In this document: in pieces, positions 19,281-30,559 of the stretch
Layout: each line of letters opens with the position of its first letter
How positions within the stretch are numbered: the stretch's first letter is position 1
NCBI GenBank assembly: GCA_949152475.1
Contig: OX424555.1
Location: 10,434,868-10,498,867, forward strand
DNA length: 64,000 nucleotides
DNA from: Terebella lapidaria
Taxonomy: Eukaryota; Annelida; Polychaeta; Terebellida; Terebellidae
Direction of reading: 5' to 3'
The notes under the pieces: generated by a model
What the model was told of the DNA's origin: nothing
The model's input: only the letters and a program-made list of their open reading frames with translations
Databases searched by the model: none
Made by a program: the position numbers and the translations under genes

Positions 19281-22079
19281 ATGGCTGACAAACCCGGAGA
19301 CGACCGGGAAAATAACGACCCAGGTGATAATCGGCCCCGTACAGTCAAGTTGGACGGCGATAACATCACCGTCCAAGTAGTCGACACCGGGGATGAATCG
19401 GATCATCCCATAATCGTCCCCGACAATGAAGTTTCGTCCGGCCCCGACTCGCAGCCTGAGCAGCGCGATCCAGTCACGCTCAGTGACACGGCAAGTGGAT
19501 CGGAGAAGGGAGCGCGACCCAAAACGGCCCGGAACAAGCTGGCGCAACGAGGAGAGCGCCATACACCGAGCCCGACTCCGGACGATATCTTCAACATCGA
19601 CCCCGAACGCTTCCGCCGACTCGAGGAGGGCGGGAGTATCGTCCAGCGTGCGATTGAAGCACGACAAGCGGCCCAAGAGGCTCAACGAGTCGCCACAGCG
19701 AGCCGCCAACCCGACCCAGCAAATCAGGTGATCGCCCCGATCGCTCCGGCCCCGACTTCACCTGCTTCCGGTTCAGCGGTAGCACGACCTGCGGCCTCCC
19801 GTTCTCCAAACAAGAGAACTTATACTTCTTTCAAGAAGAAACATGGAGCGGGAGCCCGATCGACCTCCAGCAGTTCGTCGCGCTCTAGTGGCGGATCTGC
19901 TATTACGGCCCCGACCTCGACTTTCCGTCGGCAAGTGGCGGAATTGATGGAACTGGTGCCACCTCCCGTGACACCCTACGGAACTCGGCCCATAGACTGG
20001 AACAAGGTTCCACTCAGCAAGCGAAATCGAAGCGCTGGATACGGCCATATCCACAATTTCGATGAGCAGTCGACCCTGTCGGAGGGAAACCTCCTCACGT
20101 TGGTTCCGCTACAGCGTGGAGACGGTCGCTACGAGTGCCCCTTCTGCATCGGCGAAGAGGAAGGAGCAGGAGAGCGACAGTGGTCCTCCGTGCCACGACG
20201 CGGACCCTTCCGGACGGCCCAGAGTCTCGACGCGCACGTACTAGCGTACCATTTTCCGTTCCTGCGCTACTTCGTGTGCCCGGCCCGCGACGGCTTCCGG
20301 ACATTGGCCCAGGAGGAGATGTTCCGGCATCTGTCCCAAGCGACCCCGCAACACGTGACGTCGTTCCCGTTCTACCAGGAGGGACGACTATCGGCATCCG
20401 GCCCCATGCTCGTCAGGTTCGCGCTACGCTGCAGAGTCGACATGCAGCCGAACCCGAATTATCGACCCCCAAGAGTTCCGGCCAACATCCCGATCTTCAG
20501 GAGGGATGTCAACACCGTCCTGACGTTCGGCATCTGGCACATGGCGCCAGAGCTCTTTGAGCAGTATCCGCCCAACTCGGCCCCGGAAGTGCAACAGGTA
20601 CTCCGTCGACTGGAGTACAGTCGTGCTTCGACCCCGGCAGACGAGATTCGGCTTACCCGCATGGTCAGTGACATCGAGACCATGAACACGCGGGTTCGAA
20701 TTCGACGACCCAGTACGATCTTCTTCGTTCGGCCCATAAATTACCAGACAACATCGGTGAGCACGGCGGAGGAGGTCCCGACAACGACCACCGGTGTTTC
20801 GGCCTCGGCAGTCGTCACGACGGCTTCGTTCGCGACAGTGGCGTCGCCAGCGACAACTCGACCGGTCACCACAGTGACATCTTCGACCCCGTCTAGAGCT
20901 CGGCCGTCGGATATCATACCCCGGCGGATGGTTGTGGAACGACCCACGGCCTCTAACGTCACGGACTACCGAGTCCGTGAGGGATTGGTCCCTCCACCTG
21001 AGGAGTATCCGCCACTCCCGAGTCGACCCCTGAATACCACACCGGTATCATCATCAACCGGCAAGGAGACTCCCGAGCCGAAGAGTCCAGCTGAGGATCG
21101 GCCGCCTCCACTCAGGGAGATTGCACCCGGATCTCCTGTACGTGCGACCCCGACACAGTTTTCGACCCCGGAATCTTCACCAGAGCCTTCACGACGGATG
21201 GTGGAACCCGTCCCGCTCCCGCCGTACCTCACGGAGGAAGTGGAACCTCTGTGCTCCGTCCCGACACGCGGCACCGATAGAGACCGGCCCCGACTCCAAG
21301 TGGACGACCCGGAGCAGCTTGAGTCGCTCCACAGGGATCTCGACGAGCGTCTCCCGTTCCATGGGTCTGGCGAGTTCGCGGCCGATTTCCAGTTCCTGCG
21401 GCAACACGGCAGACGTCTGGCGACCCGCTCGCTTCCCGGCCTGCAGGCGCTACCCGGCCAGAACCCCGACCTCACAGACTTTCTACGGGATGAGGACGCT
21501 CAGCGGCTCCCGAACTACCTCGGATTTCACGAGGACTTTTGGACGGCTCGTCTCGAACAGGCCGCCCATAATGCCGACCCTTTGCTTCTCCCGTCAGAAC
21601 CGGAAGAGCACCTTCCGACCCTGTCACTCGCCCGCGCTGATGATCTAGCGCACCAGTACTTGCGACTAATTCGTCGGGAGTACCTGTCGGCCCTGGATCA
21701 CCACATCAGGCAGGCAGAATATAACGGCCTGTCTGTCGGCTTTGGGATGGGTGCTCTGCACGAGCGCCACCAGCCCACGTTCCCGGACGCCCTGTCCGAA
21801 GAGAATTTACGGCTTCGAGTCCGTGTGACTCAGTTGGAGGATCAAGTCGCCCACCAACAACAGGAAATCACTCGGCTTCGAGCGACTTCGACCCCGACGC
21901 CATCGGAAGCACAAGCTCCGTCGACCCCGACCACACCGACCATCCCGGGGGAGTTGTTGGCCACAATTGTGTCCATCCTGCCCAGACTACCCCCGGACGA
22001 ACAGCTACAGCTGATGCGGCAGGCATCGCCAGCGGCCCCGCCTCCTCCCGCCAGCAGGCGCGAACGGGAGGACAAGTGA
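19281..22079 (+). CDS. ORF3, large accessory protein of unknown function (932 codons)
   Basis: The ATG at 19281 has A at -3 and G at +4, a good start context, and the frame ends at TGA-A 22077-22079. I do not recognise the family. Residues 1 to about 215 are acidic, then Pro/Ser-rich and basic. A possible zinc-binding site is C286xxC289 followed by H319xxxxH324, within a compact region (about 225-480) rich in aromatic residues that looks folded. Residues about 500-690 are Thr/Pro/Ser-rich and disordered. A second folded-looking, charged region spans about 690-835, a short coiled coil about 838-869, then a Pro-rich tail. No signal peptide or membrane segment is seen, so it is not an Env-like protein in spite of its position after pol. 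It has the same CGRCCC-rich composition as gag and pol, so it belongs to the element and is not a recent host capture. Confidence 0.75.
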   Translation: MADKPGDDRENNDPGDNRPRTVKLDGDNITVQVVDTGDESDHPIIVPDNEVSSGPDSQPEQRDPVTLSDTASGSEKGARPKTARNKLAQRGERHTPSPTPDDIFNIDPERFRRLEEGGSIVQRAIEARQAAQEAQRVATASRQPDPANQVIAPIAPAPTSPASGSAVARPAASRSPNKRTYTSFKKKHGAGARSTSSSSSRSSGGSAITAPTSTFRRQVAELMELVPPPVTPYGTRPIDWNKVPLSKRNRSAGYGHIHNFDEQSTLSEGNLLTLVPLQRGDGRYECPFCIGEEEGAGERQWSSVPRRGPFRTAQSLDAHVLAYHFPFLRYFVCPARDGFRTLAQEEMFRHLSQATPQHVTSFPFYQEGRLSASGPMLVRFALRCRVDMQPNPNYRPPRVPANIPIFRRDVNTVLTFGIWHMAPELFEQYPPNSAPEVQQVLRRLEYSRASTPADEIRLTRMVSDIETMNTRVRIRRPSTIFFVRPINYQTTSVSTAEEVPTTTTGVSASAVVTTASFATVASPATTRPVTTVTSSTPSRARPSDIIPRRMVVERPTASNVTDYRVREGLVPPPEEYPPLPSRPLNTTPVSSSTGKETPEPKSPAEDRPPPLREIAPGSPVRATPTQFSTPESSPEPSRRMVEPVPLPPYLTEEVEPLCSVPTRGTDRDRPRLQVDDPEQLESLHRDLDERLPFHGSGEFAADFQFLRQHGRRLATRSLPGLQALPGQNPDLTDFLRDEDAQRLPNYLGFHEDFWTARLEQAAHNADPLLLPSEPEEHLPTLSLARADDLAHQYLRLIRREYLSALDHHIRQAEYNGLSVGFGMGALHERHQPTFPDALSEENLRLRVRVTQLEDQVAHQQQEITRLRATSTPTPSEAQAPSTPTTPTIPGELLATIVSILPRLPPDEQLQLMRQASPAAPPPPASRREREDK

Positions 22080-22598
22080 AATTCGTCCCTGAACTGTTCG
22101 GCCCCTTGAACGCGGCCCCCACCGGCAGTGACCAAGCAATTCTGGTCACGGCATATTTATATTGTAAATAGTTGTACATATACATTTAATATCCTAGTCA
22201 TGGCTTTTCGTTTTTATACATGTAATTTAGTTAAGTTTAATCTTCATTTTATTTCAGTTCAATAGACTCTTAAAGTTATAGTTCCGTTTCGCTTTGAAAC
22301 GTCGAGGAGTTTCGTTTATCATTCCATCTCTTACATTCCATTCTTCATCGGTCATTGTTATGAATGTATTTGTATATGTATCATCGTAGAGACTGCTGAC
22401 GGACTGACTGCTGACGTTTATTTTGACAGTTAGGAATTTTTATTGTATGCAGTGTTTTCGCATTTCGCGCGGCGTGTGTGTGTGAGTGTTTTTGGGTTTG
22501 ACCTTTAGGACTTCTTAGCTTTTTATTGTTTAGTTTTTGGCGACGGTAGGGTCCGGGGAGGGTAATTCCGAGGGCGTAGAATTAATGAAGGGGTGTTA
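22080..22598 (+). other. 3' internal untranslated region and polypurine stretch
   Basis: AT-rich sequence with no ORF. A short purine run GAAGGGG at 22587-22593 followed by TGTTA sits just before the 3' LTR and is the best candidate polypurine tract, though weak and not directly adjacent. Confidence 0.5.
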
Positions 22599-23347
22599 TG
22601 TAGTAATTTTAGCGACTGTTACTCCCGTCCCTCCCGCGCACTACACATTTCCACAACAAACATTCATTCTACATGACTTACATACAGGACAAGTACACAC
22701 TATACGATCACAAGCATAAACTCCATGTAGTCATGGTTACATACACAGGTCAAACCACGCACCTGCAGCCCCGCTAGCTCAGTACACTCGGCCCCGTTTA
22801 CTCGACCTTGACCTTCACATGCACTGACTTCTAAACATAGAACTTGACACACATACTCCATACATCACGTGCACAGATACAGGCATTACAAGTATTAACA
22901 CGAGCCGGGGAAACCCACTTTCCCGGTGACATCAGCGCATTGCACCACACATTCAACCTATCACAACACCGCTTACACTTGGCGGGAAATTACACAGCCA
23001 CATGGTCCCTCGGCCCCAGTCTACTGCGCAGAAGAGTAGTGTAAATCCCAGTGACAGGACGTATAAACAAAAGCTCCTGTGAAGACTGTCGATATTAATA
23101 TACGAATTGAATACAAGTGATATAAAAACCATTGGATATATGTGCAAGATATATAAAGGACTATAATAGGATTATATTCGACTGGGATATCACCCGACGT
23201 AGGTGAGAGTGCGGCCCCGATTGTGAGTGACTGAATCATTGTTCTTATCACCACAATAAACAGTTGAATTGAAACTGCCGGCTTATTGAATCACACGACG
23301 ACCCAGTTAAACCGGCTTAATATCGGCCGTGAACGATATTCTTCACA
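22599..23347 (+). repeat. 3' LTR
   Basis: 749 bp, aligned to the 5' LTR at a constant offset of 12686 with no gap, running TGTAGTAA to TTCACA. The polyadenylation word AATAAA is at 23255. CATG follows at 23348-23351. Confidence 0.96.
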
Positions 23348-25160
23348 CATGTATCTATGACCATAACAGTTAATCCCGATACGGCAGTGAATAATAATAT
23401 GTGATATCGTGGAGCACACAATGCTTCGATTATGATAATTGATTATTACCCTGGACGTACACGCTGACGTGCGAAACCTCTTGCTACTTTAAGTAGTTTT
23501 TGTACCTGTAATGAATCAAGCGTCACACTTGTCACTGTTCGTTTTTCAAGGCTGATACCACCACAGGGTTATTTGGCAATCGTTTGTGTCACTGGTATGG
23601 AGGGGCTTTCTTGTGTTTATTGGAGAGAGTTCTATCGAAAACGACAGCACAGCATCGACAAAAGACAGTCTGCTATATATGACTGCTGTGACGCATGTAC
23701 ACGTGTTTCCGTGTCATGTTCACGCTATTTACCTCAGGTTATCTCGTGGTCAGCAGCCCACGGACACCAATCCTCACCCAGGAAAATGACTATTGAACGT
23801 CTATGCCGGGCATATTTCTCTAGCTCCGGCTATTGTCATATGATGGAATTTTGTGCCCGGTCTAACCCAGAGGATCCGCCAGCTGTCAGCACAAAGACTG
23901 CAGAAGTTTGAAGCTATTAACATCACGGGGAGTATGTAGGATCCATAATTCACAAGTCTAGCTCCTTGTGTCATGTAAAGGGTGTTGTCGCAAAAATGTA
24001 GTGGGTCCTTTTTCATTAACAAATATTACCAATATTCTTCAATTAAGAATAGATTATATAGAGGCCTATATGTATTCTCTGCTTTGACATTGACTGAATT
24101 GTGAGGAAATTGAAGGATCTGTTATAAACTTTCCGATATTTGGTGGAACAAAACCTTTGACATGGGTTCTTGCTATCAGTTCATGAAAGATCATGACTTC
24201 CTAACATTGATTTCTCAAATGCACGCGATATTGTGTTCAGGGCCTGGAACTTGATGATCGAAATTCAGTTGTTTTGTTGTTTATCACCCACATACAAGGA
24301 AAATATTATATGTTTCAAAAATAAGCAAACATGGATCAGGAGTTGTGAATCAATGTTGTGTTTGTGATATAGCAACAGTATGAATAAGACGCTTTCTCTT
24401 TCTCTAAAAGCAGGACTTTTCTGTTGGTCACTGCAACATGGTTGCTTTCGATTAGCCAAGGTCATTCATGTTCTCTCGATTTATGAACATGTAACCTTAT
24501 TTGACATTATTTTGGAACGAACGGAAATTTACAGGAAGTTGCAGAAACGAACATGCTGTTTGTTGAGGGCTGAGTTGAGAGAGTGTCTTATATAAAGTTA
24601 ATACAAAGTAATAGAAATGTAGGCTCAGGCATAGTTTGTTTTGGGAACCGATTGATTTAGTTTTTGGCGATTATATGATGTATATAAACAATTTTGGAAC
24701 ACATGAATATAAGTATTGTAATACAATTAGTATTATGCCCACGCTTTCAGTGGATATCATAACAGAGTATTGAATATAATATACACTCGGGACTAATTGC
24801 CCGGAACTGGATGTGTTTACATGTATATGCGGAATCAAATTCGGAGTAATGTATATAGATTGTAAGAGCACTCTTAATCATTTAACAACACAATATGCAA
24901 GGAGAGAAATCAGACACTGAATTTCATTGGAACCTTGCATTTTATGAGCAAATACCTTGACCATTTCTATTTTTCCATACAAATTCTGACACCATATTCA
25001 TCTGAATCCACCACAGAGGATATCAAATGTTATATCACAGCTCCGATACTTCACCTTAATTGCGAAGTTTGATATCGACAGACGGATGTATTTTATTTTT
25101 GCAGCTCACCAACACTTTTCAACTGGCATGGTGTGTTTGTATATCAACAATATACAATGT
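23348..25160. other. Intergenic stretch without a recognised gene
   Basis: No gene is supported. A block at about 23655-23830 is repeated in inverted, diverged form at about 63610-63840. From about 24360 the sequence joins the dispersed repeat unit (CTTTCTCTTTCTCTAAAAGC at 24391 matches similar words near 26670 and 37525). Confidence 0.6.
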
Positions 25161-25520
25161 GAGGGCAGATAGCGCAGTCAGTCAAGGCGCTCATTTCGTG
25201 ATTAGCACGTTGCTGGTTCGAGTCGTGGCGCTGTTGTGTTGACTGTCTAACACCCTTGGGCAAAATGTGTATCACAATGTGTCTTGGTTAACTCAGTTGT
25301 ACAAATGAGTACTCGATTGGCAGTGTTTACTAATGTATGTATGACCTAGTCACCTTGCGCCAGCGGCTGCAACATATACGTGATTGTCTATTTCTGGTGG
25401 TCGGAAAGTGGTTCCAGGCCATATAATCGGGGGTTATAATTGCACAGCGCTTTGAGAATGTTGGAAAACGTTGAGAAGCGCAATATAAAAATTATATAAT
25501 TATTACAGTTATTTTTATTG
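25161..25520 (+). mobile_element. tRNA-derived SINE
   Basis: The head has a pol III box A-like TAGCGCAGTCAGTCAAGG at 25170 and box B GGTTCGAGTC at 25215, placed as in a tRNA. The tail contains CAGCGCTTTGAGA and GAAGCGCAATATAAA and ends in an ATT-rich run, a tail form common in marine invertebrate SINEs. A duplicated ACAATATA-like word flanks both sides (about 25149 and 25525). It interrupts the dispersed repeat unit. Confidence 0.85.
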
Positions 25521-26540
25521 TGGTACAATATATATGTAAAGTTAGCACGGTGTATCAACCATTAAGTGCAAAACAAACAAATTATTCACAAATTTCTTGG
25601 AATTTTCTGATATTGCAAATATTGCAGTCTTTCGTTGATTTTGCCAGCTTCCAGTCCCACCCACCCATACTAGGTAGGTCGTATCAATGTTTTCCTGCAC
25701 ATATTCACGCATAATAATCAGAAAGGAAATGTGAAAATGCTTTGGTGGGCTCATATTTAGTTTCAAATAATATACTTTTTCTAGTATCTGGTGTTTTGTA
25801 TAATAATGACCCTCGTTGCATTTCATGCCCTCTTTGGGGGAAACCGTTAGTGCATAGCAAAATCAGTATAGCTTTGTTACCTACCTTGAAGATTCCAGGT
25901 TTGTGGATATAAATTATGGATGTACATGTACTGACTGGTACAGCACGCATTACAAACATTGAGTGGAACATGCAAATCTAGTCTAATTGTCTATTGTTTG
26001 ATTTCTGATGGAACGGTCACCGCACTTTAACCGTGTAGAAATAAAAGGAATGACATTCGAAGGATCCATAATCCAAACGTCAAGAAATCCACGCCTGGTG
26101 AAAGTTTAGTGCTCGGTGTCAATCACTTCAGTCAGTTATTTGCATGGTGCTACCGAAAATTATCACGAAGCCTTTCAATCCAGGATATGCTATATATCAA
26201 ATGGGGCTTATCACTACTTTCCAATGGAATGTGATAAAGGGATTATGGTAATAACGTATACATGAGTGGTATTGGGTATTTCTGGGTGTACCTAATCTTT
26301 GGGGGACGAATAATGGCTTTGATGTACTTGATGTTTCTCTGCCGAATATTTAAGCATCGAGTGACTTGGGTTTTGATACTGATATGACAATAACAATGCA
26401 AAATCACACGTGCAAACAGGTTTTTATGTCCAATGTATCAATTGTTCCTTCCACAATATTCAAAGTAAACAATTATTTCCTCTAACTTTGACTCGACCCG
26501 AACACTGCTTAGCAGACCATAATTATTTGATAAGGAAATT
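25521..26540 (+). repeat. Dispersed repeat unit, copy 2 (partial)
   Basis: Landmarks recur: CAACCATTAAGTGCAAAAC (25556), TTATCACGAAGCCTTTCAATC (26160) and GACTCGACCCGAACACTG (26492). The section equivalent to 1500-1850 of copy 1 is missing. No gene is supported. Confidence 0.65.
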
Positions 26541-28298
26541 ACGCACGTGACTTGGGAAGAAGAGTGCAAAATATATTTTTGTAGAAAAACATTATTATAT
26601 TGACCATAATTTCCATCAAAATTGACGTGTTCAAGACGAAGTGACTGTTTCACATAGCAACAATATGTATAAAAGCAGTTTCTCTTTCTTGGAAAGAGGG
26701 TATCTTCATTTGGTATCAAGGTTGGTGCCAATAGCTGAGGCAATTACTACGCTTTCATCTTATGAACTTGTAACCGTGAGTTTTATCTGACCGGAAGTTG
26801 TCACTAGTTTGCATAAAACGACAGCCGGTTTGTTGATGGTTGAATCAAGAAAATAGAAGGAGTACATCATCTTGAATATTGTTGTTTGAGTTGTATTTTG
26901 AACATAGAAGTCCCCTGCATTATGGACAATATAACCCTGAGCCGTTAACAATATACTATTACATTGTATACTGTTCACACTTTCAGTGGATACCACGCCT
27001 CGTTATTGAACGTAATATCCACTACACAATAATTGTCCAAAATAATACTGTTATAACAGTAGCTGATCAGTGGCACTGGATTTTGTTGTTGTTACTATTA
27101 AATACGGGATGAATTCAAATTGGGAGTAAAGTATAATATCCAGGGCACTGCAATTCATTCAACAATTCAATATGCCAGGAGAGAAACCAGACACTCAAAG
27201 CCATCTGAACCCAACATTCCGTGTGCCAATTTCTGTTATTGTACTATTTCTGACGCCATATTTATCTGAATCCACTAGAGTATATAAATGTCATATCACA
27301 ACCCCAATCTTACAGCCCAACGCAAGCGACAGAAGCTGGCGGTTCACAAATTAATAATGGATTTGCGAAGTGAGAAATCGACAGATGGATATTTGATTTT
27401 TGCAGCTCACTGTCTGTACATGTATATTACTTTTCGAATGGCATGATGTGTTTAGTTTAACAGCAATATGTATATACCCGTGCACAAAAAATGTCATTTC
27501 ATCTACATCATAATATTTCTGTCATTGGAAAGCTAGCAAGGTGTATCAACTATTGAGTGCAAAATACAAACAATTCATGCACAAATTCTCTGGAATTGTT
27601 CAATATTGCGTATTGCAAACTTCAATATCTATGGATATAATGGCAGATGTGTCACAATTGCACTGAATCGCTGGAGGTTTGTTTGGCATGTGAGTCAACC
27701 AGGTAACCATATTAAAATTGTGCTATTCCTGGAATAAATTCCGACGAGTAATCAATTCCGCGAAACCGAAGCATGTGTGAAAAGTCTTGAGTTTTCAATT
27801 TGTTTCAGGATTTGGTGAAACATTCTTTGTTATTTCACGCATTCGTAAAAGCACTGATCATAATATGCTAGGTATGTTATTGTGTAAATTAAGCCGAGAA
27901 GGTGAATCTACAAGAACATTTTCACATTTCACCAAGAATAAAGACGGAAAAGCAGTTGTGGTTATTAATTTTTTACACATAACATGTTTATTAATAACAT
28001 TTCACATAACATGTTGATTATTTAGAATTATACCAGGCATGGTCAAAATGGTGATTTTTAGGAGTACATTTTGCACACATTCTGGTATAGTTGTCTCACG
28101 GTTTTGGTATGCTGAGGTTAGTAATTTCCTTAACAAATTCGATTTGGACCAGGTCGCCGAAAATGGGGTACCTGCTGATGCCATGTGCTTTTGGGGCTCA
28201 AAAATAAAAATGGATACCGACAAACTCATATTCCACGACCGAATTGTGGACGATTTTTTTAAAACCCGTGTGAGTGGTCAAATCCGATTGATACTAAG

Positions 28299-28340
28299 GC
28301 TAAAAAATATTATGGTTCTGGTTAGGCGCGCGCGTTATTT
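28299..28340 (+). mobile_element. One terminus of a Harbinger-like MITE (as 50112-50558)
   Basis: AAAAAATATTATGGTTCTGG followed by a GCGCGCG run matches the terminal sequence of the complete element at 50112-50558. The opposite end is not visible nearby, so the copy is truncated. Confidence 0.6.
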
Positions 28341-28449
28341 TACATCATCACTCGTTCATCACAATAATTTACCTAAATATCAAAATCAAAGCTATGCGAA
28401 CATCACAGACACCCACCGATGATTGTGATGGGTCTGAATGTGAGAACAG

Positions 28450-28612
28450 GTGCGATGTCCTGCCCCGCTTACGACAAACACTGTGATATCCACATTCACA
28501 TAGCAAGAGGCAAGCATGAACAACACATGTATGTGTGCCTGGCTTGGCGTAACTTTCAACCAGATCATAGTGACGACCATAAAACTTATGTCGACCTTAG
28601 CTAAGTAACCCC
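28450..28612 (-). pseudogene. Tiny remnant of a Penelope-like reverse transcriptase 3' end
   Basis: On the minus strand the word FYGRHYDLVESY occurs near 28556-28600. It matches FYGRHHDLVDKY near the C-terminus of the RT fragment at 49094-49815. Stops lie just upstream. The match is short, so the call rests on this one motif. Confidence 0.4.
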
Positions 28613-30144
28613 CGGTCAGACGAGAAGACTCCAGAATACACCCAAACAGGTGGGCTAGAGAGCACGCCCGGTAGCAAAGGATGGGACCGCCGTTCATCAC
28701 GGGGAGCCCATTCCCTCGCTGTTTGAGGCAGACATGGCTAGAATCCGTAGATGACTGTCCAAGACCTCATTGTCCCTGGGTGAAGTACGCCTGGTTGAAC
28801 ATGACAGGATACTGGTAGTCTGGGTGGGCGGCCGTGACTGAATGGTCCCAGGTGTATGGGCAGTAATCACGCTAAAACGGAATGTCTCCTTAGACAAATA
28901 AAGCCATAAGATTTAGATCTGGAGCCTTATCCATTTTACCTTTATTGATCGTGAGGTATTGTTATCAACTGGGTAATACATCGGTTTTTCATGTCATTTG
29001 TCCACCTTACTATTGTGAATTGAAGTCATTCCATTACGATTCATGGACATAAAATGGTGTAGTACGTAAGATAATAATCTGTGTTCATCTGGTACGTACA
29101 CTTACAGGTTATGCGGGTCATTTGGAACTTCATATTTATGGAACAGTCTACCTGTTGTTGCAGTTATTTGATAGGAACAGCAGTTACATTTTTCCGGTGA
29201 TGGTTGAATGTCACTATGCAGTTAAAAGTCGTAACAAGAACAGTTGATGTCACGCAGACATCAGATATTATAGCCTCCCGAGTTACCACTTTCTTTGTGG
29301 TGATGAAGCGGAATAGCTCATTCCATTCCTGGAATGTAATGCCATGCCCTGTTGTACCGATATGACCTGTAATAAACTGATATAACAGTCAGATAATTCA
29401 GCTGGGCTCACTTGTGTACATCATTTATGTGGATGATATATACGATTGACGTCCTGAAGGCAGCGACAAACCTCGCACAAGCGATTACTTGCGCCAGATG
29501 TAAACCTATAAATGATATTCGATAGAAGTTTGTTGCATTCCGTGCCCTCTCCGAGGGGAAACATTCGTACATGGCAAAAGTAGTAGTGTGTTGGCACCTC
29601 CCATGAAGATTCACAGATATGTGACTATTTAGTTTGTTTGTGTTATTATAATACCAGATGTAGACGTACTGATTGGTAAACTAGTCATTCCCACTGCTGA
29701 TTAAAACATGCAAATTCAGTCTGATTGACTAGTGTCTAATTATTTTTTATGAAAATGTAACGGCATTATAACTGGTTCCAAATAGACGGAAAAACATTGG
29801 AAAGAATCATAACCCAAAGGTCAAGCACGAGAGAGGATGTCCACGCGGGCTGAACGTATGGTGCTTGATGTCAATCACTTCAGTCACTTGTTTGGCTGGT
29901 GCCACCAAAGTTATCACGAAGCCTTTCAATCGAGGAAATCAACTTCCATGCTCTGTATCAAATGAAGCTTATCACTACTTTGGGAAGTAAAATGGAACAT
30001 GATAAAAGGATTATGACGATATCGTATTGGGTCTGCGGGTGCATTGCGGTGAACTTGAATTTTACAGGCAATACATAGTGTTACTGCTCGTTATAGAACG
30101 AATAATGGTTTGGATATGGTTATGTTTTCCTGTCGAACCTTTAA

Positions 30145-30559
30145 GGTAGTTCGCTCCAAACAGTGAGGGGAGGGGGTCAAAGAGTTTTTCAAAATGAATG
30201 ACTGTATTAACAAAATCTAGAGCTTCAAAATGACATATTTTATAGAGTAACTGATCAGCATCCTAAAACTGAAAAGAAAATAGGGGGTCACCGTATCCGT
30301 TCTCTTGGAAAACAAGATGCAAGATGTGAATATGAGCAAAAAAATGTGTAAAAATACCATAAATTAAGTCATTTTAGTAAATGTTTGTGATTTTTGATCG
30401 TATATATCGAAGAAACCAGCACGGTGACCCCCTATTTTCTTTTCAGTATTAGAATGCTGATCAGTTACTCTATACATTATGTTATTTTGAAGAGATAATA
30501 TTCCAGATATACTTTTAAATTATGACTTTTCATTACCCTTATGTTTGTAGCGGACTACG
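30145..30559. mobile_element. Palindromic MITE with about 145-bp arms, TTAA flanks
   Basis: The left arm (30145-30294, GGTAGTTCGCTCCAAAC at the tip) is the inverted repeat of the right arm (30421-30559, tip GTTTGTAGCGGACTACG). Flanks are TTAA at 30141-30144 and 30560-30563. The inner ends read GGGGGTCACCGT and ACGGTGACCCCC. Only the right arm exists in the duplicated block at 54911. Confidence 0.85.

Larger units (their letters stand above)
9913..23347 (+). mobile_element. Ty3/Gypsy-type LTR retrotransposon, 13.4 kb, with extra 3' ORF
   Basis: The element is bounded by 749-bp direct LTRs starting TGTAGTAA and ending TTCACA, and is flanked by CATG on both sides. The internal order is gag, PR, RT-RNase H, IN, a basic tail frame, a 1.45-kb noncoding stretch, an unassigned 932-codon ORF and the 3' LTR. 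PR before RT and IN after RNase H is the Ty3/Gypsy order. Only two LTR differences were seen (10081 G versus 22767 A; 10421 C versus 23107 T), so the insertion is young. Base composition is far more GC- and CpG-rich than the flanks. The plus strand carries about 119 CGACCC or CGGCCC hexamers across coding and noncoding parts, and I saw essentially none of the reverse complement. The size is large for an animal Gypsy element, mainly because of the 3' region. Confidence 0.96.

Noticed and set aside
19281..22079. Envelope gene
   Set aside because: Position fits, but there is no signal peptide, membrane segment or fusion-type region, and large parts are disordered.
25161..25240. tRNA gene
   Set aside because: Box A and box B are present but the acceptor and anticodon arms do not pair convincingly, and a typical SINE body and tail follow.
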